49,945 bases of DNA from Alphaproteobacteria bacterium (GTDB lineage: Bacteria > Pseudomonadota > Alphaproteobacteria > JACZXZ01). The notes beneath the pieces were generated by a model. That model searched no databases, had not been told where the DNA came from, and worked only from the letters and a program-made list of their open reading frames with translations. Shown here in pieces: positions 18,830 to 27,128 of the stretch (within the stretch, counting starts at the first letter, position 1; every line of letters begins with the position of its first letter). The stretch covers positions 1 through 49,945 of the forward strand of contig DASPOR010000183.1 of assembly GCA_035625915.1 (NCBI GenBank), read 5' to 3'. Position numbers and translations under genes: made by a program.

Positions 18830-20137
18830 GTGCTCGGCGTTAACGATCTCTCCTGGCGAATGCGACGGAATCTGGCCACGGCGTGGCCGGAAAAGGCGTA
18901 CCGAGTGGATTTTTTCCCCGCGCGCTTCATGCTGCGGCGCATCCTGGTATGCAACTGCCCCGAGGCGGTCAGGCACGTCCTCGTCGACCGATTTGACAAT
19001 TACGTCAAGAGTTCGCTTGTGCGCGAGCTCCTCAAGCCGCTCGGCCGCGGAATGATCAGCAGTGAAGGCGAGACCTGGCGCCGGCAGAGACGGACGGTGG
19101 CGCCGACATTCCAGCCGAAGCGGCTCGAAAGCTTTGCACCCCAGATCGTGGCGGCGACGAACGAGCTATTGGCAAAGTGGGATCGCGAACCGGAGGGTGC
19201 GGTCGTCGATCTCGCGGTGGCGCTTGGAGCGCTGACGCTCCAGATCGTGACGCGAACGTTGTTCTCGATCAACATACGCGGCCATGCGGGCGAGCTTCGC
19301 ACCGCGTTCCTGAATTTCGACAATTTCAGCAGCCGGCCGGCACTTGCCGATATGATCGGCCTGTCGCGCTGGATCGAGCGCAAGCAGCCGCCGGAGATGG
19401 CGGGTGCGAGAGCGCTTCTCGACCGGATCGTCTTCGGGATCATCGCAAGGCGGCGGCGCGCCGGCGGACCGGCCGATGACATGCTTGCTTACCTTCTCGC
19501 GGCACGCGACGGCGACGGTGCCGGGGACGATGATGAGCTGCGCGATCAAATCGCGACGTTCTTCTCGGCGGGTCACGAAACGACGGCGAATGCGCTCGGC
19601 TGGACGTTCCACCTTCTAGCACAGCACCCTGCGGTCGAAGCCAAGCTGCACGCGGAGCTGGCGACCGTGCTTGGCGGCCGTCCGCCATCCTATGGCGATA
19701 TCGGCACGTTGCGTTACACGCGCATGGTCATCGAGGAGGCGATGCGCATACTTCCCGGCGCCAACATAATCCCGCGCGAAGCGCTCGAGGACGACGAGGT
19801 CATGGGCCATAAAGTGCCGAAGGGCTCGACGGTGATGATCTCTCCGTGGGTCCTGCACCGGCACGAGAAATTGTGGGACCGGCCGCGCGAGTTCGATCCC
19901 GAGCGCTTTTCGCCGGATCGTGCAAAGGAGCGACGCAGGTTCGCGTACATTCCCTTCAGCGTTGGCCCGCGCGCCTGCATCGGTGCTGGTTTCGCGATCC
20001 AGGAGGCGGTATTGGTGCTGGCGACGGTGGCGCAACGCTTCCGTCTTCGACCGGCACCCGGCCCGGAGCCGGTGCCGGTCGGCATCGTCCTGATCCGGCC
20101 TCGCGATGGCCTGTCAATGCGCCTCGAGCGTCGCTGA
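18830..20137 (+). CDS. Cytochrome P450
   Basis: This 435-aa soluble heme monooxygenase has all core motifs: C-helix WRRQRR, I-helix oxygen-binding FFSAGHETTANALGW, K-helix ExxR in EEAMRILPGA, the PERF-type FDPERFSPDR, and the heme loop FSVGPRACIGAGF with the ligand Cys at residue 383. The start is GTG 18830, because a stop lies in frame just upstream at 18809-18811. AGAGG at 18817-18821 gives reasonable spacing. The N-terminus is short and has no membrane anchor. No ferredoxin or reductase gene is adjacent, so redox partners are encoded elsewhere. The substrate is unknown; the I-helix and PERF region resemble fatty-acid/terpene-type bacterial CYPs. Confidence 0.95.
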   Translation: MLGVNDLSWRMRRNLATAWPEKAYRVDFFPARFMLRRILVCNCPEAVRHVLVDRFDNYVKSSLVRELLKPLGRGMISSEGETWRRQRRTVAPTFQPKRLESFAPQIVAATNELLAKWDREPEGAVVDLAVALGALTLQIVTRTLFSINIRGHAGELRTAFLNFDNFSSRPALADMIGLSRWIERKQPPEMAGARALLDRIVFGIIARRRRAGGPADDMLAYLLAARDGDGAGDDDELRDQIATFFSAGHETTANALGWTFHLLAQHPAVEAKLHAELATVLGGRPPSYGDIGTLRYTRMVIEEAMRILPGANIIPREALEDDEVMGHKVPKGSTVMISPWVLHRHEKLWDRPREFDPERFSPDRAKERRRFAYIPFSVGPRACIGAGFAIQEAVLVLATVAQRFRLRPAPGPEPVPVGIVLIRPRDGLSMRLERR

Positions 20138-20419
20138 AGCGCCCTTTGCGGCGGGCCGTTCAACGCGAACGAATCAACACTTTTCGCCGTGGCGGCGACA
20201 GGAACGCACGGAGCCCTGGGGTTGAGCCCTCCGCTCAGCGCCGGCCGCAATGGCGCCTTCAAAAAATGAAATCTGCGGCAATGTGGGGATGCGTGATCCT
20301 TCACATACCCCGCGAACTCGCGTCGCTTCGGCCAGGCGGGCTAAGCAGGACCCAGAATCGTCATTCGTTGATGGCAAGTCACGGTGCGGCGTGCGAAGAT
20401 CGGGAGGAGGAGGTACGCC

Positions 20420-21457
20420 GTGGATCGTATCGACCTTCGCTCCGACACCGTGACCAAGCCCTCGGACGGTATGCGGCGCGCAATGGCGACCGCCGAGGTC
20501 GGCGACGACATGTACCGCGAGGACCCCTCGGTCAATCGGCTGCAGGACCGTATTGCGGAACTTCTCGGCAAGGAAGCGGCCCTTTTCCTACCGAGCGGTA
20601 CCATGGCGAATCAGGTCGCCCTCCGGGTGCTGACGAGGCCCGGCGACGACGTGGTCGTTGGCCAAGAGGCTCACGTTGCATGGCACGAGCTGGGTGCCGC
20701 GGCGGTCAATTCGGGCGTGCAATTCACCGTTGCCGGTTCGGGCGGGACCTTCACAGCCGCTGATTTCCTCGCGACTTACAAGGCCCCGGGACACGTCGTC
20801 ATACCCTCGACGGCACTGGTGGCTCTCGAAAACACGCACAATCGAGGCGGGGGCATTGTCTTTCCCCATCAGGACTCGCTTGCGGTCTGTCAGGCGGCGG
20901 CACACCTAGGGGTGCGCAGCTACCTCGACGGGGCGCGGCTCTTCAACGCCGCCGCGGCGACCGATCTCACACCCGGTGAGCTTGCCGAACCTTTCGATAT
21001 GGTCTCCGTGTCGCTCTCGAAGGCGCTCGGCTGCCCTGCCGGCAGCGTGCTGGCCGGCCGCGCACTCGACATGCCCCGCGCGGTGCGCGCGCGAGGCATG
21101 TTCGGTGGTGCGATGCGGCAAGTGGGCATTCTCGCAGCCGCGGGCCTCTATGCGCTCGATCGGAATCTCGCCCGAATCGCGGACGACCACGCCAATGCAC
21201 GCCTTTTGGCCGAGCGATTGGCGGATGTCCGCGGCGTGCGCATCGATAAATCGACGGTTCAGACGAACATCGTCGTCTTCCGACTGGAGGAAGGCGCTCC
21301 CGACGCCGCGAACGTCGTCTCCCGCGCCAAGGCAGAGGGAGTGTTGATCGCGGCACTCGCCCCCCGCACGGTCCGGGCTGTAACGCACCTGGACGTGAGC
21401 CGCGAACATTGCAGCCGGGCCGCCGATCTACTCGCGCGCGTGATCGAGCAGCACTGA
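20420..21457 (+). CDS. ltaE: Low-specificity L-threonine aldolase
   Basis: This 345-aa PLP-dependent fold-type I enzyme cleaves threonine or allo-threonine to glycine and acetaldehyde. It begins [20 protein letters not shown], the usual family N-terminus, and includes [24 protein letters not shown] and the PLP-lysine segment [13 protein letters not shown] with Lys201. The GTG start at 20420 is set by a strong run GGAGGAGGAGG at 20403-20413, six bases before it. The frame is open to an ATG at 20384, but that lies upstream of the ribosome binding site. It is downstream of the P450 gene with 282 nt between, so probably transcribed separately. Confidence 0.93.
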   Translation: MDRIDLRSDTVTKPSDGMRRAMATAEVGDDMYREDPSVNRLQDRIAELLGKEAALFLPSGTMANQVALRVLTRPGDDVVVGQEAHVAWHELGAAAVNSGVQFTVAGSGGTFTAADFLATYKAPGHVVIPSTALVALENTHNRGGGIVFPHQDSLAVCQAAAHLGVRSYLDGARLFNAAAATDLTPGELAEPFDMVSVSLSKALGCPAGSVLAGRALDMPRAVRARGMFGGAMRQVGILAAAGLYALDRNLARIADDHANARLLAERLADVRGVRIDKSTVQTNIVVFRLEEGAPDAANVVSRAKAEGVLIAALAPRTVRAVTHLDVSREHCSRAADLLARVIEQH

Positions 21458-21475
21458 ACGGACCCCGCGTCCGAT

Positions 21476-21510
21476 CCGGGCACGGCACCGATCACGCACG
21501 ATGCCCGGAC
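21476..21510. terminator. Inverted repeat between convergent genes, possible terminator
   Basis: TCCGGGCA (21476-21483) and TGCCCGGA (21503-21510) form a perfect 8-bp stem with a 19-nt loop between the convergent ltaE and binding-protein genes. There is no long T-run, so a Rho-independent terminator is only possible. Confidence 0.3.
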
Positions 21511-21550
21511 TTTCGGCGCCCGACCTTTCGGACCGGATGACTCCAAACAG

Positions 21551-22807
21551 TCAGTTCGACGCCGAAGCCGGCGTGACACCCACATACTTGAATTGGTGGG
21601 TCACATCCCCGTCCGGGTATTTCGGATCGTGCTTCACCTGGTAGGCGCTGATCACCTTGGTCACCATGTCCCCGTTCGCGTCGAACGCGACCTCGCCCTG
21701 CAAGGTCTTGAGGTTCGTCGACTGGATGGCGTCACGCACGGTGTCGCGGTTCACCTCCTTGCCGCTTGCCGCAACGCGCTTAATGGCGTCGATGATCACG
21801 AATGCGGCGTCATGGGACGTGATCGAGTAGTCCTCCGGGGGCTTTTTGTAGCGGGCCGTAAAGCGATTGGCCCATTCCTGAATAGCCGGATCGTCCGTTA
21901 CGTGAGGCGAGGGAACCGTTGCATACCATCCATCCGCCGCCGGAAAGCCGACACCCTTGAGAAAGTCTCCGCCGACCAGACCGTCTCCTCCGCCCTTGAC
22001 CGCATTGGGAATGACCTCGTAGGCCTGCTTCGCAAGCTTGACCGTCGCGACGGCGTTGCCGCCGACATAGAGGCCGTCCGGCCCCATTCCCTTGATCTTC
22101 GTCAATACGGTCGTGTAGTCGGCCTCCTTCGGGTTGAGCTGGTCGCGGCCCAGGACTTTGATCCCGATCTTCTTGGCCTGACCCTCGAAAGCGTCGGCAA
22201 GGCCGACGCCGTAGGCGCCGCCATCGTCGAGCACGTAGACCGACTTCACGTGAAGAACGTCCTTGAAGTAGTTGGCCATGTTCGGGCCCTGATAGGCGTC
22301 GGTCGCGACCATGCGAAAAAAGACCGCCTTGCCCTTCGGGCGAAATTGTCCTGCGAATTTCGGATCGGTGAGGTCCGGATTCGTCGCAGACATCGTGATC
22401 GCCGCAAGGTTTGCCTCCGACAGGATCGGGAGCATCGCCTTGGCCTCGCCGCTCGTGGCCGGACCGACGATCGCGACGACTTTCGAGTCGGACGCTAACT
22501 TGCGCGCGTTCACGGCGGCCTGGGCTGGATCGTATTGTCCCGTGGTCGCAGTACCGCTGTCGAGCACAGCCGCATCGAGCTTGTAGCCCGCCACCCCGCC
22601 TGCGGCGTTCGCGTCGTCAATGGCGAGCATCGCGCCATCTTTCATCGTCGTCGCCAATTCGGCGTCCCCTCCCGTGAGCGGAAGCTCGATGCCGATCGCG
22701 ACGGTCTTATCGGCGGCCCCCGCTGGGGCGAATAAGCCGAATGCGGCCGACATTGCAGACGTGGCGATCGCAACCGCCAAACGGTTCCAGCAGATGGAAC
22801 GGGTCAT
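21551..22807 (-). CDS. Branched-chain amino acid-type ABC substrate-binding protein (orphan)
   Basis: This 418-aa periplasmic binding protein of the LivJ/LivK class (Peripla_BP_6) has a signal peptide ending in APAGAADKTVAIG. Typical features are IGIELPLTGGDAE, DDANAAGGVAGYKL, VVAIVGPATSGEA and a closing DANGDMVTKVISAYQV. GGGGGAGG lies just before the ATG. No permease or ATPase is adjacent, so it may use the liv transporter at 29.2-33.7 kb or another one. It is clearly different in sequence from the binding protein of that operon, so it probably recognises a different ligand. Confidence 0.92.
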   Translation of the reverse strand: MTRSICWNRLAVAIATSAMSAAFGLFAPAGAADKTVAIGIELPLTGGDAELATTMKDGAMLAIDDANAAGGVAGYKLDAAVLDSGTATTGQYDPAQAAVNARKLASDSKVVAIVGPATSGEAKAMLPILSEANLAAITMSATNPDLTDPKFAGQFRPKGKAVFFRMVATDAYQGPNMANYFKDVLHVKSVYVLDDGGAYGVGLADAFEGQAKKIGIKVLGRDQLNPKEADYTTVLTKIKGMGPDGLYVGGNAVATVKLAKQAYEVIPNAVKGGGDGLVGGDFLKGVGFPAADGWYATVPSPHVTDDPAIQEWANRFTARYKKPPEDYSITSHDAAFVIIDAIKRVAASGKEVNRDTVRDAIQSTNLKTLQGEVAFDANGDMVTKVISAYQVKHDPKYPDGDVTHQFKYVGVTPASASN

Positions 22808-23007
22808 GTGATTTCCTCCCCCCTCGCGTCGGTGAACGGATCCCGTGATCGTACGTGGCGCCCCCGCAGGCCGACGTGCGCGTGAGTTTTGGCGCCTCCG
22901 AAAATCGAAGGCGATTCTAATTTATAACATGCCATGTCACGAGAATCCGAGGCCCGTTGATGCCCTGCAGTTGAAGAGCATCTTCGCCCGTGCGTCGGTT
23001 GGAGAGA
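22808..23007. other. Upstream region of the orphan binding protein
   Basis: Together with the repeat at 23008-23174, this makes a gene-free stretch of about 363 nt between the divergently placed binding-protein gene and the end of the bufferin operon. No coding frame or clear promoter was identified. Confidence 0.4.
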
Positions 23008-23174
23008 CTAGTGTGGCGAATCCGAAATTCGCCACATCTGGGTGCGGGCCCGGGAGCGAATTTCGGATTCACAGCCACACGAGGAATATATTGTATCTCG
23101 TGTGGTATTCGGGTTTGAAGTTCCTAAACGCGGATGCCACCAAAATGCTAGGAACTTCAAATCCGCCACACTAG
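23008..23174 (+). repeat. Composite palindromic repeat, A-13-B (167 bp), best-preserved copy
   Basis: Module A (23008-23083) starts CTAGTGTGGCG and has a 14-bp stem GAATCCGAAATTCG / CGAATTTCGGATTC. The spacer is GAATATATTGTAT. Module B (23097-23174) has the stem TTTGAAGTTCCTA / TAGGAACTTCAAA and ends CCGCCACACTAG. The inner boundary reads CCACACGAG...CTCGTGTGG, a paired change relative to CCACACTAG...CTAGTGTGG in the copy at 8343-8509. The terminal CTAG (23171-23174) includes the TAG stop of the DoxX gene. Confidence 0.9.
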
Positions 23175-23647
23175 GCGGTCGTGCGCCCGAGGAGGTACTT
23201 CGCGATCAAGTGGTCGAGCGAGATCAGGCCGGGGCCGCGCGTGAGGATGAAAAGGAGCATCGATGTCCAAATCAAGTGCTCATTCCAATCCTCGGGATAG
23301 ACGAGAACCTCGATCACGAAGGTCATGGCGAGCATCGGCAACGTCGCGAGCCTCGTGCCGAGGCCGATGACAAGCAAGACCGGCGTCGAAAGTTCGACCG
23401 AGGCCGCAAGCGTTGCGGCGAGTTCGGGCGGCAGAAGGGGCACTTTGTACTCGTCGCGGAAAAGCGCCACCGTGGTCTGCCAGCTCGCGATCTTCGTCAG
23501 TCCCGAACTCCAGAAGACACCGCCGACGCAAAGCCGGAAAAGAAGCTGAAAGGCCCACAGCGGGAACCGCTCCAATGCCGTGAGAATTGATCCCGCGCGC
23601 TCACGCCAACCGAATTTCACGGGCAAGACGGCACTCCGGTCATTCAC
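23171..23647 (-). CDS. DoxX family membrane protein of the bufferin operon
   Basis: This 158-aa protein of the DoxX family has about four membrane helices. The first begins FQLLFRLCVGGVFWSSGLTK, and later segments include LATLPMLAMTFVIEVLVYPE and SMLLFILTRGPGLISLD. Family members are often found at the end of bufferin-type operons and are thought to act in redox or membrane processes; the exact role is not established. The start overlaps the DUF2063 gene stop by ATGA. Its stop codon TAG lies inside the palindromic repeat that follows. Confidence 0.85.
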   Translation of the reverse strand: MNDRSAVLPVKFGWRERAGSILTALERFPLWAFQLLFRLCVGGVFWSSGLTKIASWQTTVALFRDEYKVPLLPPELAATLAASVELSTPVLLVIGLGTRLATLPMLAMTFVIEVLVYPEDWNEHLIWTSMLLFILTRGPGLISLDHLIAKYLLGRTTA

Positions 23648-24450
23648 GATTTACGCTCCATCCATTCGGCCGACGCAATTGCAAGTCCAACCACGGCCTC
23701 ATCGCGGAAAAGTTCGGCAAGTGCCGCGGCGAGATCGAATGGGGGCGTGCCATCTTCGCCAGATGCCAGCTCGAATGCCCGTTCGAGAGTCTCGCCGCGC
23801 GCGAGCGCGCGGCGGAACGCGAATGACGCGGGAGCGAGCCGGCGATAAACCACATCCATACCGCGCCGGCGAAGCTCGAGGCGGACTCCACCCGCGCCGA
23901 TATCGATCGATCCTTCGCCCTCGGCGTCCGCTTGGTTCTCGCGCCAGATACGATCGATCGGCCAGGGCGAGGCGAGGTGGCGGATCGAAGGGTGCAAATG
24001 AAAAACGAGGCGCCCCGTATCCTCGGGCGCGAAAGCGCCAAGGGCGCTCGGCGCCAAGGGTGCCGCCTCCGCGGCAGTCGCCGCTTCATGCATGAGCCAC
24101 TCGAGCCGCGCCGTGTCGGCGAGGTAGACAAGCTCAACGCAGGGCGGGAATTTTCCGAGGAACGCCGGAAAGTCGGCGCCATAGGTCGTCAAGCACGGTT
24201 GTTGCGGCGGCCGGCTCCTGATGAACTCATGGGCGGCGTAATCGAAGAAGCGTTCATCGACGAGACGGCAGATGACCGGGAATGTTTCCTTGAGTGCGGC
24301 CGTGAGCGACGCCATGACATTGTTGCGATAGACGGCAAGCCGCTCGGCCGGCGTGAGCCCGTCGTCGAGGATGAGCCCGGCAATACCATCCTCCGCGTCA
24401 TTGAGAATGGCGTCGCGGAAGTTGCGTTGAACTTTACCGAGCGTCGACAT
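23644..24450 (-). CDS. bufC: BufC-like DUF2063 protein (bufferin modification partner)
   Basis: This 268-aa protein has an N-terminal DUF2063 domain with Q-R-x-F-R-D-A-I, AERLAVYRNNVMASL, ALKETFPVICRLVDERFF and AAHEFIRSRPP. A second, less conserved domain has LAPSALGAFAPED and LHPSIRHLASPWPI. In MNIO systems such a protein acts as precursor-recognition partner of the DUF692 enzyme, although databases label the N-terminus a putative DNA-binding domain. ATG 24450 overlaps the end of the DUF692 gene by 17 bases. A longer frame to 24747 is entirely inside that gene and is rejected. Confidence 0.88.
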   Translation of the reverse strand: MSTLGKVQRNFRDAILNDAEDGIAGLILDDGLTPAERLAVYRNNVMASLTAALKETFPVICRLVDERFFDYAAHEFIRSRPPQQPCLTTYGADFPAFLGKFPPCVELVYLADTARLEWLMHEAATAAEAAPLAPSALGAFAPEDTGRLVFHLHPSIRHLASPWPIDRIWRENQADAEGEGSIDIGAGGVRLELRRRGMDVVYRRLAPASFAFRRALARGETLERAFELASGEDGTPPFDLAAALAELFRDEAVVGLAIASAEWMERKS

Positions 24451-25303
24451 TTGCGAGCAGCGCGGATGCAGCGATCTTCCCGGCTTTCCTTGCCTCGGCA
24501 AGGAGTTCGGGGAGGGCCGGCAAATTCTTGTCCCACTCGATGAGGCTCGGCACCATGCCGAAGCGGTCGACTGCTTGGCTGTAAAGCGCCCATACCTCGT
24601 CGCACACGGCAGCGCCGTGATCGTCGATAAGAAGCGGCCGGCCCCTGCGCTCGGTCTTAAAATGTCCGGCGAGGTGAATTTCGCCCACGATGTCGCGCGG
24701 AATTCGCTTGAGATACGCCGCGGCGTCGAGGCCGAAGTTGACGGCACTCACGTAGACGTTGTTCACGTCGCAGAGAAGGCCGCAGCCAGTCCGTCGCGCA
24801 AGTGCTGCGAGGAACTCGGGCTCGGGAATCGATGAGGTGCTGAAGCGTAGATAGGCGGAAGGATTCTCGACGAGAATCGCTCGGCCAAGAGATTCCTGGA
24901 CGATGGCTACGTTGCGGCTTACGACGTCGAGGGTCTCCTCCGTGTAGGGGAGGGGGAGGAGATCGTTGAGGTAAATCCCCTCGTTCACGCTCCACGAAAG
25001 ATGCTCGGAGACGGCGAAAGGCTCCGTCTCGGCCACGAGTGCCTTGAGGTGCCCCAGATGCGTACGGTCGACACCCTCGGCACTGCCGAGCGATAGGCCG
25101 ACGCCGTGGAGGCTCAAGGGGTAATGCTCGCGCACCGCTAGGAGACGGGCGCGTGCCGGTCCCCCGCCCATGTAGTTCTCCGGATGAACCTCGAGCCAGC
25201 CGACAGGCGGGTGGGTGGTCAGGATTTCGGTCAGGTGCGGCGCGCGCAAGCCCACGCCGACTTTCGTCGCGATCGTCTTGCCCATGCCATCCGCCCGATC
25301 CAT
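24434..25303 (-). CDS. bufB: BufB-like DUF692 multinuclear non-heme iron oxidase (MNIO)
   Basis: This 289-aa TIM-barrel enzyme of the DUF692 family uses clustered iron atoms to modify cysteines of a precursor peptide. The start VGVGLRAPHLTEIL and the presumed metal ligands are clear: LEVHPENYMG, SLHGVGLSLGS, SEHLSW, LVENPSAYL, CDVNNVYVSAVN, GEIHLAGH and IDDHGAAVCDEVW. The combination with a DUF2282 precursor and a DUF2063 partner marks it as a bufferin synthase rather than a methanobactin or TglH enzyme. The start at 25303 or 25285 is uncertain; neither has a strong ribosome binding site. Confidence 0.9.
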   Translation of the reverse strand: MDRADGMGKTIATKVGVGLRAPHLTEILTTHPPVGWLEVHPENYMGGGPARARLLAVREHYPLSLHGVGLSLGSAEGVDRTHLGHLKALVAETEPFAVSEHLSWSVNEGIYLNDLLPLPYTEETLDVVSRNVAIVQESLGRAILVENPSAYLRFSTSSIPEPEFLAALARRTGCGLLCDVNNVYVSAVNFGLDAAAYLKRIPRDIVGEIHLAGHFKTERRGRPLLIDDHGAAVCDEVWALYSQAVDRFGMVPSLIEWDKNLPALPELLAEARKAGKIAASALLANVDAR

Positions 25304-25334
25304 CGCCCCATCCCGCCTTCGGCAGCGCCCGATG

Positions 25335-25601
25335 TTACGCCTTCGGGGTCAGGCTCGCACCCTGGATCTTGGAGCAAGTGCCGACGGGCACATAGATCCA
25401 GGATTTGGGGTCGTTGGAAACCTTGGCTTCACCGGCGCAGGAATGCACACCGGTTGCACCGCAGTCGTTCTTGCCGGCGGCGGCGACGCCGTAGCATTTC
25501 TCCGCCTGGAACGACGGTGCGGGTGCGGGGCCCGCGTTGGCGAGAAGCGGCAAGGCAACGGTCGCCGCGACGGCGGATGCGATCAAAAGCGAGCTTTTCA
25601 T
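25335..25601 (-). CDS. bufA: Bufferin precursor, DUF2282 (BufA1-like RiPP)
   Basis: This 88-aa peptide has a signal sequence cut after ANA (about residue 23). The mature part has four cysteines at 36, 47, 55 and 76 in the family pattern [22 protein letters not shown] and [14 protein letters not shown]. In characterised bufferins, cysteines of this type are converted to thiooxazole-type heterocycles, and the exported peptide binds copper. ATG 25601 has AGGAGG six bases upstream. The longer frame to 25637 would add residues before the signal peptide. It is the first gene of bufA-bufB-bufC-doxX, with 31 nt before bufB. Confidence 0.92.
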   Translation of the reverse strand: MKSSLLIASAVAATVALPLLANAGPAPAPSFQAEKCYGVAAAGKNDCGATGVHSCAGEAKVSNDPKSWIYVPVGTCSKIQGASLTPKA

Positions 25602-25951
25602 GTGAACCTCCTGAACTTGACCAGTTCCCGGCCGCATTCTCCGCTCGAGTCGACCCGAGGGGAGGTAATGCGCGCCGGCACCATCCGCAATCTAGGTGCG
25701 GGACCGCTCACGAACTCATCAGCAAGCGGTGACCTCACGCTCATGTGTAAGGCCGTGAGGCGTCCAGATTTTCGCGCTGGCGTGGCTATGAATCCGAAAT
25801 TCGCCACATCCGGGTGTGGGACCGTGGGCGAGTTTCGGATTCGCCACACCAGGCTTGGCCGCCCCCTCCCGCAGTAAGGCATCGTTAACATCTGGTACAC
25901 CAATGTCGCGCACACTGCCGTCCTGGATTTGAAAGAAGGGCTTGTATTGAG
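25602..25951. other. Divergent intergenic region with repeat and small palindrome
   Basis: These 350 nt separate bufA (leftward) from the receiver gene (rightward). The region holds a solo module A repeat at 25777-25852. Close to the bufA ribosome binding site it also holds the palindrome GAACTtgaccAGTTC at 25613-25627, which could be an operator. No -35/-10 pair was convincing, and I could not identify an ECF sigma promoter of the kind known upstream of some bufferin operons. Confidence 0.4.
25777..25852 (+). repeat. Solo palindromic repeat, module A (76 bp)
   Basis: This copy has exactly the length of the module A copies at 8343-8418 and 23008-23083. The stem GAATCCGAAATTCGCC pairs with GGCGAGTTTCGGATTC (one G-T). 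The ends read CTGG...CCAG where other copies read CTAG...CTAG, again a change that keeps the two ends complementary. No module B follows. Confidence 0.85.
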
Positions 25952-26617
25952 ATGCCCCCGTTGCCGCCCCAGAATCCTCGATACAATTTCAGCGCGATGT
26001 CGGTGCTCATCGTGGAGGACAACGTTTTCGCGCAAAAACTCGTGCGCGACATTTGCAGGACATTCCGGTTCGGCGAGATAGTCGTATGCGGGTCGTCGGA
26101 AGAAGCACTCGAGACCCTCAAGGCAAAGCGCGTCGACTTCATCATCAGCGACTGGGACCTGGGCCCCTCGTCGAAGATGGACGGTCTCGAACTCACACGG
26201 CACATTCGTCGCGACCCCGCCAGTTCGGATCCCTACGTGCCGATCGTCATGTTGACGGCCCATGCCGATATGGCCCATGTGACCCGCGCGCGGGATGCCG
26301 GTGTCACGGAATTTCTCGCCAAGCCCATCTCGCCGGTTCTTCTCCTGGCGCGGCTTACCCATATCATCGACCATCCGCGCCCCTTCATCCGGCATGGCGA
26401 TTACTTCGGACCGGATCGGCGCAGGCGCGTCGTACCGATCGACGGGCCGGAGCGGCGTGGAAACGCGGCGGCGAACGCAACGTCGAGCGAAACGGTGGCT
26501 GGCTCAAGTGCCGGCAGCGGGCCAAAGAAAAATCTCTCCGCCGCCGACGTTTCGGAAATTTTGCCCGAAACGGCGACGCCGGCAAGGGCTGATCAGGGGA
26601 CAGGAGCCACGACATGA
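25952..26617 (+). CDS. Response regulator receiver protein with disordered tail
   Basis: This 221-aa CheY-like protein has the acidic pair in VLIVEDN (22-23), the phospho-acceptor Asp67 in ISDWDLG, the Thr switch in VMLTAHAD and the Lys in FLAKPISP. After the receiver (about 16-140) comes FGPDRRRRVVPIDGPERR, then ~60 low-complexity residues and no output domain. The GPDRR tail recurs in CheY-like proteins of Rhodospirillales and relatives. Its stop overlaps the start of the helical gene that follows by ATGA, suggesting they act together. ATG 25952 is taken; ATG 25997, just before the receiver, is an alternative. Confidence 0.9.
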   Translation: MPPLPPQNPRYNFSAMSVLIVEDNVFAQKLVRDICRTFRFGEIVVCGSSEEALETLKAKRVDFIISDWDLGPSSKMDGLELTRHIRRDPASSDPYVPIVMLTAHADMAHVTRARDAGVTEFLAKPISPVLLLARLTHIIDHPRPFIRHGDYFGPDRRRRVVPIDGPERRGNAAANATSSETVAGSSAGSGPKKNLSAADVSEILPETATPARADQGTGATT

Positions 26618-27111
26618 ATGCGGCGACCAGTGTCGAGATTATCGACATGCCGAATCGACTCGCGGAACGGGCGGCGAAGCCGGGCGGCCTGACACCCGAT
26701 GAAATGGTGCGTGCGGGCCTGGCCGCTATTGCGAAACACACAACGCGTTACCAGGACGAGCGGCGAAAGGATCTCGACGAGCTAAAGGCGCTCTTCGCGC
26801 GGTTCACCTACGCGCCGTCTTCCAACCTCAAGCTGCTCGACGACATTCGCCGCAAGGCCGACGACCTCAGGAGCCACGCCACCACGTTCGGCTATCCGAT
26901 CGTGACCGCGGTCGCCGATTCACTCTCGACTCTCGCCGAACGGCTCGTCGCAACGGATGCAAGCACCCGGTTGGCGCTTGAGGCGCTCGAGACCCATGTC
27001 CGGGCGCTTACGCTGCTGATTGAAAAGAACATCACGGGCGACGGCGGCGCCTATGGGGGCGAACTCATCGCGGGGCTCAAGGGCGTTATCGACAAAGTTG
27101 CCGTGGAATAA
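26614..27111 (+). CDS. Helical protein partner of the receiver, possible HPt
   Basis: This 165-aa protein is almost entirely alpha-helical, with no signal peptide. Residues 70-130 contain LLDDIRRKADDLRSHATTFG, with His88 placed as a phospho-accepting His would be in a histidine phosphotransfer bundle. The HPt consensus H-x-L-K-G is not matched, so this is an inference from context and helix pattern. Translational coupling to the receiver gene (ATGA) supports a joint phosphorelay role. Otherwise it is a conserved-looking hypothetical protein. Confidence 0.6.
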   Translation: MNAATSVEIIDMPNRLAERAAKPGGLTPDEMVRAGLAAIAKHTTRYQDERRKDLDELKALFARFTYAPSSNLKLLDDIRRKADDLRSHATTFGYPIVTAVADSLSTLAERLVATDASTRLALEALETHVRALTLLIEKNITGDGGAYGGELIAGLKGVIDKVAVE

Positions 27112-27128
27112 GCAGGAAGATCGCGGGA

